Origin: Gracilibacteraceae bacterium
Lineage (GTDB): Bacteria > Bacillota > Desulfitobacteriia > Desulfitobacteriales > Syntrophobotulaceae
Direction of reading: 5' to 3'
Assembly (NCBI GenBank): GCA_031255985.1
Contig: JAIRRL010000011.1
Coordinates: forward strand, 1-19,407
DNA length: 19,407 bases
The notes under the pieces were generated by a model. The model was not told where the DNA came from and ran no database searches. It saw nothing but the letters and a program-made list of their open reading frames with translations. The position numbers and the translations under genes are program-made. Below, one piece after another: positions 13,816 through 19,407 of the stretch (position 1 is the stretch's first letter; each line of letters begins with the position of its first letter).

Positions 13816-14580
13816 ATGCCGGCTGTGATCAAACATCAATTGGCGCTGGCCTTGCGCCTGGCGGACGCCGCCGACGGGCGCGAGGTGGAAAACAACGTGA
13901 GTTTTTGGGTGGACGGGAAGGAACAACTCCCGCGGCGCAAAGCGAACGGTTATTTTATCTTCACGGATCCGGATCTCCTGCTGGGGGATTACAGCCTGGA
14001 AGTCCGGGCTCGCGGTTATATACCGGTTTGCCGCCGCGTCCGCCTGGAAGCGCCGGGCGTCAGTCCGCCCGATTTGCGCCTGGAGCTGACGCCGGCGCCG
14101 GATCCGGGGACGGCGGCCCTGTACCACAGTTTGACGGGACGGCTGCCGGAGCTTACCGGCATAGACGCGGTGGCGGCGACGGGCGGCGCCTGTCAGGTCA
14201 AGAGCTATGATCCCCGCCGCCGCCGTCTCACCGTTTTCAACCCGCACCGGCAGGAGTTTGAACGGGCGCTCTACGCTCTCGTCCTAACCGATGAAACCCG
14301 TTATATTCCCTTCGCCGTGACGGGGCGGGCGGGGGAAACCTTGATCATCGACCGGCCCCTGACGCTTAAAAACGCCGTCAATCTGCCGCTGGCCCCCGTC
14401 GTCGCCGGCGTGACCGGCCCGGAGGGGGATTATATCCTCCGGATGCGGAAAACCGCGGCCGGCGGCCGCTGGATCGTGCGTTGCCGCTGGCGGGAAGCGG
14501 ATAAATTCACTTTGGTGGATTTCAATAAACCGGCCGCGTGGGATCAGGACGAGTTCCTGCGCGCGGTACAGCAGGAATGA
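13816..14580 (+). CDS. Carboxypeptidase-regulatory-like beta-domain protein in the CIS core (254 aa)
   Basis: The N-terminal 80 residues read as a transthyretin/carboxypeptidase-regulatory-like beta sandwich: LALALRLADAADGREV, a GxxxFTD turn (NGYFIFTDPD), then LLGDYSLEVRARGYIPVCRR. A linker leads to a second beta-rich domain from about 115. That domain contains ACQVKSYDPRRRRLTVF and YILRMRKTAAGGRWIVRC, ending in short helices. There is no signal peptide or membrane segment. ATG 13816 follows GGGAGGT at good spacing. A protein of this layout commonly lies between DUF4255 and the PAAR-like gene in Bacillota CIS clusters as I remember them; its role in the particle is not known to me. It could decorate the cap or shaft. 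Confidence 0.68.
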   Translation: MPAVIKHQLALALRLADAADGREVENNVSFWVDGKEQLPRRKANGYFIFTDPDLLLGDYSLEVRARGYIPVCRRVRLEAPGVSPPDLRLELTPAPDPGTAALYHSLTGRLPELTGIDAVAATGGACQVKSYDPRRRRLTVFNPHRQEFERALYALVLTDETRYIPFAVTGRAGETLIIDRPLTLKNAVNLPLAPVVAGVTGPEGDYILRMRKTAAGGRWIVRCRWREADKFTLVDFNKPAAWDQDEFLRAVQQE

Positions 14581-14592
14581 AAGGAGGAAAGC

Positions 14593-14973
14593 ATGGGGAT
14601 TGCCGTAGTCACCGGCGCGACTTACGTCTGTACGTTCGGGACCGTGCCCGGCGTGTTGAAAGCGGCGCAAGCGAAGGTTCTGGCGGGGGGGGCGCCGGCG
14701 GCCGTCATCAGTGACGTGGCGCCGATGGCCGCCATAACGCCCTGCGGGCTTTGTACGACCGTGAGCAACCCGGCGGTCGCCGCCGCCACGGCGGCGGCGC
14801 TGGGAGTGCTGACGCCGCAGCCCTGCATCCCGGCGCCGGTGGGAACCTGGCTGGGCAGCCGGGCCCCTCAGATCGCCGGTACGCCGGGATTGTCCAGCGA
14901 AGCGAAGCTGCTGTGTTCCTACGGCGGTTTAATCAGCGTCGTTTCTCCCGGTCAGACCAAGGTTATGTATTGA
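14593..14973 (+). CDS. DUF4280 PAAR-like tip protein, 126 aa
   Basis: This is the DUF4280 (PAAR-like) family. Conserved positions are visible: TYVCTFGTVPGVL at the start, APMAAITPCGLCTTVSNPAV, the invariant-looking AAATAAALGVLTPQPC segment, then LLCSYGGLISVVSPGQ. Five cysteines (two in CGLC, plus those in CTF, QPC and LLC) are placed as in the family. PAAR-type proteins form the sharp tip that sits on the VgrG-like spike and help to pierce the target or carry cargo. ATG 14593 lies behind AAAGGAGG. It is unfused, with no C-terminal toxin extension, so effectors would have to be loaded elsewhere. Confidence 0.88.
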   Translation: MGIAVVTGATYVCTFGTVPGVLKAAQAKVLAGGAPAAVISDVAPMAAITPCGLCTTVSNPAVAAATAAALGVLTPQPCIPAPVGTWLGSRAPQIAGTPGLSSEAKLLCSYGGLISVVSPGQTKVMY

Positions 14974-14997
14974 GTATCGAATGTCAGCTGCTATGAA

Positions 14998-15037
14998 GGG
15001 AGGATGGCTCAGGCCGCCGGCCTGAACCGCAATAATT
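14998..15037 (+). promoter_or_regulatory. Split ribosome-binding site with intervening hairpin before the sheath gene
   Basis: The only good Shine-Dalgarno, GGGAGG (14998-15003), is 34 bases from the AUG at 15038, much too far for normal use. Between them TCAGGCC (15009-15015) pairs perfectly with GGCCTGA (15019-15025) around a GCC loop, extendable by two G-C pairs across one mismatch. Folding would bring the site to an effective distance of roughly 11-17 bases. The start itself is firm because MPEYLSPGVYVEE is the canonical sheath N-terminus. Confidence 0.65.
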
Positions 15038-16741
15038 ATGCCAGAATATCTTTCTCCGGGCGTATATGTGGAAGAATATGACTCCTCGCCCCGATCAATA
15101 GAGGGGGTCGGAACGAGTACGGCGGGTTTTATCGGCCTGACGGCCAAAGGCCCGACGGTTGGGGCGCCGTCACTTGTCACCAATTTTGCCGATTTTACGC
15201 GTCAGTACGGCTCTTATCTGCCGGAACACACCCACGGCGAACTGCGCTATCTGCCGCTGGCGGTGGAACAGTTTTTTGTCAACGGCGGCACCCGCTGCTT
15301 CATCAGCCGCGTTATACCGGAAGACGCCAAAACCGCCGCCGCCTCGCAGGGGATCCTGCATCTGCGGGCGGCAAACGAAGGAAAATGGGGCAATAAGATC
15401 ACAGTCAGTTTTATCGCGACCAATAAGCGCAAATTGCAATTGATCGCCGCCGAAAGCGAGACCGTTTTCACGGCCAAATCCGCGGCCGGTTTCCGGGAAG
15501 GGGACATCGTGGAGTTCGCCGGCGAGGTCAACCGGATCATCGCCATATCGGAAAACGTGCTGACTTTTGAGGCCCCGTTCGGCCAAAGCCCCGTCGATAC
15601 CGCGATCATCCCCAAATATCTGGTCTACTCCGTGGAAATGGACGTGACCGTGCGCAGCGGCGCCGAGGTGGAAAACTATACGGGCGTAACGCTGAACGAG
15701 GCCTCTTCGGCCTATCTCGGCAAGAGACTGGCGGCCAGTTCCTTGATCGTCGCCACCCTCGATCCCTTTGCTGAAACCGCCAGCCCGGTCAGCGCCATTT
15801 TCGGGGCCGGGGCGGTAAAAGGCGTGATCAGTTTTGCCGGAGGCAGCGACGGCACGCTCACCGAAGTCAACGCCGGCACTTTTATCGGCGCGGACGGGGG
15901 GCCGGGGCAGAGAACCGGTCTGCAAGCTTTCATCGGCAATAACGACGTCAGTCTGATCGCGGCGCCGGGCGTCACGGTTCCGGAGGTCGTGGTCTCGCTG
16001 GCGGCTTTTTGCGAGCGGGAAAAAAGCTGCTTCGCCATCCTTGATATACCGAAGGAACTGGTGAAAACCGGCGACATCATTGAATCCCGCAATTTGCTCG
16101 ACAGCACCTACGCCGCTTTTTATCATCCCTGGATCCAGGTGTTTGAGCGCGAGGCCAAGCGAACCGTTTTTATGCCGCCGAGCGGCGCGGTGGCCGGCGT
16201 TTTTTCCCGCACGGACGTAAGCCGCGGCGTCCACAAGGCCCCGGCCAACGAAACCGTCGCCTGCACCGGCCTCTCGGTCGCCTATACGGCGGGGGAACAG
16301 GACATTCTCAATCCCGCCGGGGTCAATCTGATCAGGGCTTTACCCGGCCAGGGCATCCGCGTCTGGGGGGCGCGCACCGCGAGTTCCAATTCCGCTTTCA
16401 AGTATGTTAACGTCCGCCGCCTGTTCATTTTCGTGGAGCAAAGCATCAAACTCGCCACCAACTGGGTGGTGTTTGAGCCGAACAATACTTCGCTCTGGGC
16501 GCGGGTGCAGTTGACGGTGAGTTCTTTCCTGGAGACGCTTTACCGCAGCGGGATGCTGGCCGGCGCCGGTTCGGCCGAGGCGTATTTTGTCGAGATCGGG
16601 CCGACGACGATGAGTCAGGACGATATTCTGAACGGCCGCCTGATCTGCAATATCGGCATTGCGCCGTCCCGGCCGGCGGAGTTCGTGATTTTCCGCCTGA
16701 CGCAGTTCACCTCGGAAGCGGAAGCGGCCGAAGGCGAATAA
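15038..16741 (+). CDS. Contractile tail sheath protein (567 aa)
   Basis: This is the outer contractile tube of the injection machine. The start MPEYLSPGVYVEEYDSSP and then GVGTSTAGFIGLTAKGP is the hallmark of phage-sheath (subtilisin-like family, PF04984 type) proteins. The C-terminal domain carries the best conserved motifs: GIRVWGARTAS at about 438, YVNVRRLFIFVEQSI, WVVFEPNN at about 478, then IGIAPSRPAEFVIFRLTQFT. The region between residues 100 and 350 is the variable outer domain. Only one sheath gene is present in the window, unlike Afp/PVC clusters with three. The gene is followed by an 18-bp tandem duplication and then the tube gene, the usual sheath-tube pair. Very high expression is expected. 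Assignment is secure. Confidence 0.97.
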   Translation: MPEYLSPGVYVEEYDSSPRSIEGVGTSTAGFIGLTAKGPTVGAPSLVTNFADFTRQYGSYLPEHTHGELRYLPLAVEQFFVNGGTRCFISRVIPEDAKTAAASQGILHLRAANEGKWGNKITVSFIATNKRKLQLIAAESETVFTAKSAAGFREGDIVEFAGEVNRIIAISENVLTFEAPFGQSPVDTAIIPKYLVYSVEMDVTVRSGAEVENYTGVTLNEASSAYLGKRLAASSLIVATLDPFAETASPVSAIFGAGAVKGVISFAGGSDGTLTEVNAGTFIGADGGPGQRTGLQAFIGNNDVSLIAAPGVTVPEVVVSLAAFCEREKSCFAILDIPKELVKTGDIIESRNLLDSTYAAFYHPWIQVFEREAKRTVFMPPSGAVAGVFSRTDVSRGVHKAPANETVACTGLSVAYTAGEQDILNPAGVNLIRALPGQGIRVWGARTASSNSAFKYVNVRRLFIFVEQSIKLATNWVVFEPNNTSLWARVQLTVSSFLETLYRSGMLAGAGSAEAYFVEIGPTTMSQDDILNGRLICNIGIAPSRPAEFVIFRLTQFTSEAEAAEGE

Positions 16742-16769
16742 TCCCGGCGGCGCGAATAATCGCGGCGGC
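16734..16769 (+). repeat. 18-bp tandem duplication across the sheath stop codon
   Basis: GCGAATAATCCCGGCGGC (16734-16751) is followed directly by GCGAATAATCGCGGCGGC (16752-16769), one mismatch. The first copy contains the TAA stop (16739-16741); the second is intergenic. Confidence 0.88.
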
Positions 16770-16811
16770 GGGCGGCTTTATTGAAAAAATTATTGACGGG
16801 AGGTTATCCAG

Positions 16812-17318
16812 ATGGCAGACGAAGGCCAACCACAAAACTCTGTATCTTTGTATTATCCGCTGACCAAGATGAATTTTCTGGTCACGGTGGACAGCATCAG
16901 CGGCGTGGCCGCTTTTAACGAAGTCACGGGCGTTGACGCCTCGGTTGACGTCATCGAGTTCCGGCAGGGCAACGCCAACAGCCTGGCGCCGGTCAAGATT
17001 CAAGGACTGGTAAAACATGGAAATTTGACCTTGAAGATGGGCTACACCCGTTCCCAGGCTTTCAAGGACTGGGTGATCGCCTGCGTGAGCGAGCGGCGGG
17101 AACGGGGCACCCCGCGCCACAATGTTACGATAGAACTGATCGACATCACCGCCGGCGCGCCCGGCACAGTGGTGACGACGACCTCCGGCCCGGTGATCTG
17201 GATTCTCCAGGACGCCTGGGTGGCAAAATACACCGGCCCCGACCTGAACGCCAGTACCAGCGAAGTGGCGATAGAGTCGGTGGAGATAGCCTACGAAGAA
17301 TTGACCATCCCGAACTGA
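16812..17318 (+). CDS. Tail tube protein (Afp1/Pvc1-like), 168 aa
   Basis: This is the inner tube subunit that is driven out when the sheath contracts. The family pattern (T4 gp19-like, conserved phage tail region protein) is clear: MNFLVTVDSISGVAAFNEVTG, IEFRQGNANSLAPVKIQGL, NLTLKMGYTRSQAFKDW, and the end DAWVAKYTGPDLNASTSEVA then IESVEIAYEELTI. A small insertion around DITAGAPGTVVTTTSGP lengthens the usual loop before the conserved W. ATG 16812 follows GGGAGGT at 16799-16805. It lies 70 bases after the sheath stop. No signal peptide, consistent with cytoplasmic assembly. Confidence 0.95.
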   Translation: MADEGQPQNSVSLYYPLTKMNFLVTVDSISGVAAFNEVTGVDASVDVIEFRQGNANSLAPVKIQGLVKHGNLTLKMGYTRSQAFKDWVIACVSERRERGTPRHNVTIELIDITAGAPGTVVTTTSGPVIWILQDAWVAKYTGPDLNASTSEVAIESVEIAYEELTIPN

Positions 17319-17329
17319 TGTTTATCGCG

Positions 17330-17362
17330 GCGGGCGGAACGGAACCGCTTCCTTCCGCCCGC
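17330..17362 (+). other. Long bulged hairpin after the tube gene
   Basis: Bases 17330-17344 and 17349-17362 pair over 14 base pairs with one bulged C (17340) and a CCGC loop; ten of the pairs are contiguous. It begins 12 bases after the tube stop and ends 18 bases before the next ATG at 17381. No T-run follows, so it is more likely an mRNA-stabilising or processing element than a terminator. It would be well placed to set differential expression between the abundant tube and the low-copy downstream parts. Confidence 0.72.
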
Positions 17363-17380
17363 GCGGTATGAGAGGGCAGC

Positions 17381-17749
17381 ATGTCGATCGAAACCGTTTA
17401 TGATTTTGAACTGCCGCGAGGCTATGTGGATTCCGGGGGGCAGGTACACCGCCGGGGCAAAATGCGCCTGGCGACGGCCGGGGACGAGATTCACGCGACC
17501 CGCGATCCGCGGGTGATATCCAATCCGGCCTATCTGACCATAGTTATTCTCTCCAGAGTCGTCACGGAGATCGAAGGAATGGAAAGCTTGGCCCCGGCGG
17601 TGATCGAGCGTTTTTTTACCGCTGATCTGGCTTTTTTGCAGGATATGTATCAGAGGATCAACAATATCGAGCCGCCGACCATGACCGTGGTTTGCCCGGA
17701 ATGCGGCAAAACGGTGCGGGCGCCGCTAAATTTTACGCGCGAGGGATAA
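17381..17749 (+). CDS. gp41-like tail assembly protein with CxxC knuckle, 122 aa
   Basis: This is a short protein of the kind found just after the tube gene in many CIS and Mu-like tail clusters. Its start is YDFELPRGYVDSGGQVHRRG followed by MRLATAGDEI and NPAYLTIVILSRVVTEI, matching the gp41/gpE-like tail assembly chaperone pattern (a short acidic, helical segment after a beta pair). The C-terminus adds VVCPECGKTVR, a single CxxC pair that could bind zinc only as a dimer or with other ligands. It starts at ATG 17381 behind GAGGGCAGC and ends two bases before the next TTG start, so translation is probably coupled. Family fit is good; the exact job in eCIS particles is not established. Confidence 0.72.
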   Translation: MSIETVYDFELPRGYVDSGGQVHRRGKMRLATAGDEIHATRDPRVISNPAYLTIVILSRVVTEIEGMESLAPAVIERFFTADLAFLQDMYQRINNIEPPTMTVVCPECGKTVRAPLNFTREG

Positions 17750-17751
17750 CG

Positions 17752-17955
17752 TTGTACCCGGAAGCGGCGATGTACCGGGAAATGGCGTTTATTTCCTATT
17801 ATTTCCATTGGGGACGGGAGGACGTGCAGTCGCTGACCCATAACGACCGCCGCCGCTGGTGTCAGGAAATATCGGAGATCAACGCCGGCCTGACTCCCTC
17901 GCGCCAAAAGGAAAAGAGTATTTTGGAAATGGGGCGGACGCCGCGCCCCTACTGA
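17752..17955 (+). CDS. Small DUF6760-like CIS protein, 67 aa
   Basis: A TTG start at 17752, five bases after GAGGGA (17741-17746), gives LYPEAAMYREMAFISYYFHW read with initiator Met. That fits the DUF6760 pattern of small eCIS proteins (LYxEvAFIAYhFHW then RRRWxxEIxxIN). Here it reads WGREDVQSLTHNDRRRWCQE and then ISEINAGL. An upstream in-frame ATG at 17692 would overlap the previous gene by 58 bases and add unrelated residues, so it is rejected. The protein is helical, without membrane segment. It lies between the gp41-like gene and the second tube gene, its usual position. Molecular function is unknown. Confidence 0.8.
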   Translation: MYPEAAMYREMAFISYYFHWGREDVQSLTHNDRRRWCQEISEINAGLTPSRQKEKSILEMGRTPRPY

Positions 17956-17971
17956 CGGGATGTGAAAAAGC

Positions 17972-18469
17972 ATGGCCGACGAAAAGAGTAAGGCCGGCGG
18001 CGGGCATGACGACCAGAACATAGTGGTGCTGAACCGCGGCGCCAAACCGCTGGTCAATTTCAATTTCATGCTGCGGGTGGAGGCGCTCTACGATCTGCCC
18101 TGCAAAAACGTCCGCGCTTTCACGCGGGAAATGGAATACGAGCTGTATCAGGAAGGCGGCCTGAACGATTATGTCCACATGCTGCGCAAACCGATCAGCA
18201 AGCCTTTTTACCTGGAAGTGGAGCGTTACGCCGGGACGGATTATATCGATCCCCTGCCTTTGGGGGCTGATCTGCTCCTGCCGCTGATTTTGCTCGTCAG
18301 CCGGCAAGCGGACGATTTTGCCAAATCGACGCGCACCTACACCTTCTCCGGCTGCACGGTCACGAAAAAAGTTTACGGCGAACTGAACGCCGAACATTCC
18401 GGTTTGCTGACCGACGTGGTCACAATCGCTTACCGGGAGCTGGTCTGCGTGGATTTGGCTTTTGTTTGA
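17972..18469 (+). CDS. Second tube-type protein (tube initiator/adaptor, Afp5-like), 165 aa
   Basis: After a polar 30-residue start rich in Lys, Gly and Asp, the tube fold is recognisable: NFNFMLRVEALYDLPCKNVRA, EMEYELYQEGGLNDYVHMLR, PFYLEVERYAGTDY, and the end TYTFSGCTVTKKVYGELNAE then VTIAYRELVCVDL. It differs strongly from the first tube protein at 16812, and its order in the cluster is that of Afp5/Pvc5-like proteins, which begin the tube on the baseplate hub. ATG 17972 follows 16 bases after the DUF6760 stop; the ribosome site is weak (GATGTGAAAAAGC). The long hydrophobic stretch LPLGADLLLPLILLVS is part of a domain, not an obvious membrane anchor. Assignment to tube family is firm; initiator role is by analogy. 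Confidence 0.82.
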   Translation: MADEKSKAGGGHDDQNIVVLNRGAKPLVNFNFMLRVEALYDLPCKNVRAFTREMEYELYQEGGLNDYVHMLRKPISKPFYLEVERYAGTDYIDPLPLGADLLLPLILLVSRQADDFAKSTRTYTFSGCTVTKKVYGELNAEHSGLLTDVVTIAYRELVCVDLAFV

Positions 18470-18487
18470 CAAGGGAGGACTGTTTGC

Positions 18488-19407
18488 GTGCTGACTATTG
18501 GCCCGCCGCCGGCGCTGACCGCGGCGCGACAAACTTTGACCGTATCGGCGGCTTTCGCTGAAAAAATCAAGGCGAATTACCTGATCATGGCGGCGGCTTT
18601 CACGCCCGAAGTCTTGCTCTTTTTGCTGGTCAACCCGCCGGAGACGCCGGCGGCGGCCGGCGAAACCTTCAACTTGGTTGTGGAGCAGAACAGCCGCAAT
18701 ACCCATAATATGGTTATTGACATCGCCAATAATATCGTCAACCGCATCCTGCTTGAGGATAAAAGCGCTCCAAGCTATCAGGACACGGTCTATATCGATA
18801 TGGCCCTGCGCAAACTGGGGGTCGAAAACACGTCCCTGTTCATGGAACAGGTCAGGGCTTTGCGGGCCGAAACCCTCAATACCCGCGAGTTGATCCGGCT
18901 TTACCGGGAAAACCTGACCGTCCGGCGGGAAGCGGCGGCGGCGCCGCCGGGGCGGGAGCGGCGGGGGGCAACAGCCTCCGCCCCGGCCGGCGGGGAGGCG
19001 CTCCAGGGGCGGGGCGGGGAGTATTATCTGCATAACGAGATTTTTCGCCGCCTGGACACGGCCGGAACCGTCATGGCTTTGACTGAGTTAGCCAGGGCTG
19101 CCGTCGAGAATTATACCAGTCTGAGCGAGAGGGAAACGCGGCTGGCCGAATACGGGCGGAGGGCGGAGACGCTGATCCTGAACGAATACCGCCGCCAAGT
19201 CTCGGCTGCGGCCGGCGACGATATATTTTACCATCGCAATTATTATGAATTAAGCTCTGTTCCTCCGGCGGCGGCGGCGGGGGAAAAAGCGGCGCTGGCG
19301 CAGGCGGCGGCCGCGGCCCTGTTCCAGCTGATCGGCAATACTTTGAGCAGCCGGACGGAAAACTACCGGACGGAGCGGCGTCAGTGGCTGGATCTGCGCA
19401 GCGGCGT
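18488..19407 (+). CDS. Unrecognised coiled-coil CIS-cluster protein, cut by the right edge (306 aa seen)
   Basis: The reading frame from GTG 18488, behind GGGAGG (18473-18478), is open to the end of the window. The first 150 residues (start VLTIGPPPALTAARQTLTVS; later VVEQNSRNTHNMVIDIANNI and YQDTVYIDMALRKLGVENT) look like a mixed helical domain. A Pro/Gly/Arg-rich linker (AAAAPPGRERRGATASAPAG) separates it from a second, strongly helical part with NEIFRRLDTAGTVMALTELA and LSEREETRLAEYG-like heptads. No LysM, VgrG or gp25 motif is visible, although Pvc7/Pvc8-type genes would be expected about here. A baseplate or inner-tube adaptor is possible by position. Coding is well supported by continuous frame and composition; function unknown. 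(The heptad segment reads LSERETRLAEYGRRAE in the sequence.). Confidence 0.78.
   Translation, partial: MLTIGPPPALTAARQTLTVSAAFAEKIKANYLIMAAAFTPEVLLFLLVNPPETPAAAGETFNLVVEQNSRNTHNMVIDIANNIVNRILLEDKSAPSYQDTVYIDMALRKLGVENTSLFMEQVRALRAETLNTRELIRLYRENLTVRREAAAAPPGRERRGATASAPAGGEALQGRGGEYYLHNEIFRRLDTAGTVMALTELARAAVENYTSLSERETRLAEYGRRAETLILNEYRRQVSAAAGDDIFYHRNYYELSSVPPAAAAGEKAALAQAAAAALFQLIGNTLSSRTENYRTERRQWLDLRSG

Noticed and set aside
15004..15081. 25-codon leader ORF starting at ATG 15004 and overlapping the sheath start
   Set aside because: Its ATG directly abuts GGGAGG with no spacing, so initiation is unlikely, and no conserved peptide feature is seen.
17692..17751. Upstream ATG 17692 as start of the DUF6760-like gene
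   Set aside because: It would overlap the gp41-like gene by 58 bases; TTG 17752 has a proper ribosome site and gives the family N-terminus.
13207..19407. Possibility that the core is a myophage or R-type pyocin-like prophage
   Set aside because: DUF4255, DUF4280 and DUF6760 point to eCIS, and no head, terminase, lysis or integrase gene is present in the window.

Overview
The window reads as DNA from a Bacillota (Firmicutes) bacterium, probably Clostridia or Negativicutes. This rests on strong GGAGG-type ribosome sites, frequent TTG and GTG starts, a small Cro/C1-type regulator and a copper-amine-oxidase-type stalk domain. A TolC-like protein could hint at a diderm member, but that is inference. 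Base composition changes abruptly near position 2160. Most of 420-2160 is strongly AT-rich, while almost everything after it is GC-rich and full of Ala, Gly and Arg codons.

Region 1 (1-442, minus strand) holds a small XRE-family regulator behind a GC-rich leader of about 160 nt. It is followed after 19 nt by the first 12 codons of another gene that runs off the left edge. Region 2 (about 600-2007, plus strand) holds two AT-rich genes, an unknown 205-aa protein and a DUF2004-like 166-aa protein. Each sits behind a near-identical promoter module of about 75 bp. They look like accessory or immunity-type cargo.

Region 3 (2100-19407, plus strand) is one long, tightly packed gene cluster for a phage-tail-like contractile injection system (CIS/eCIS). 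The recognisable core is a Pvc16/DUF4255 tail-terminator protein, a carboxypeptidase-regulatory-like beta protein, a DUF4280 PAAR-like tip protein, the contractile sheath, the tube, a gp41-like tail assembly protein with a CxxC knuckle, a DUF6760 protein, a second tube-type protein, and an unrecognised coiled-coil protein cut by the right edge. The spike/VgrG, gp25, gp6-type baseplate and AAA+ ATPase genes expected in such clusters are not in the window.

The unusual part is the stretch before the core (2237-13181). Six co-directional genes begin with a modular fibre-like protein carrying an FYxGKLLTxxDF-type N-terminal motif. Next comes a protein with one C-terminal membrane segment, then a polytopic membrane protein with a large extracytoplasmic domain and a degenerate class III adenylate-cyclase domain plus TPR-like tail. 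These are followed by a membrane-anchored MORN-repeat protein, a TolC-like secreted coiled-coil protein with extra beta domains, and an 854-aa secreted Ala-rich protein with a C-terminal stalk domain. I infer that this is an envelope-associated module that may anchor, gate or export the injection machine. That would set the locus apart from the free eCIS clusters (Afp/PVC/MAC type).

Several non-coding features recur in the cluster. Short tandem duplications (units of 15, 14, 40 and 18 bp) sit at four gene junctions. A hairpin lies between a strong Shine-Dalgarno and the sheath AUG. A long bulged hairpin follows the tube gene. No tRNA, rRNA, CRISPR array or insertion sequence was seen.
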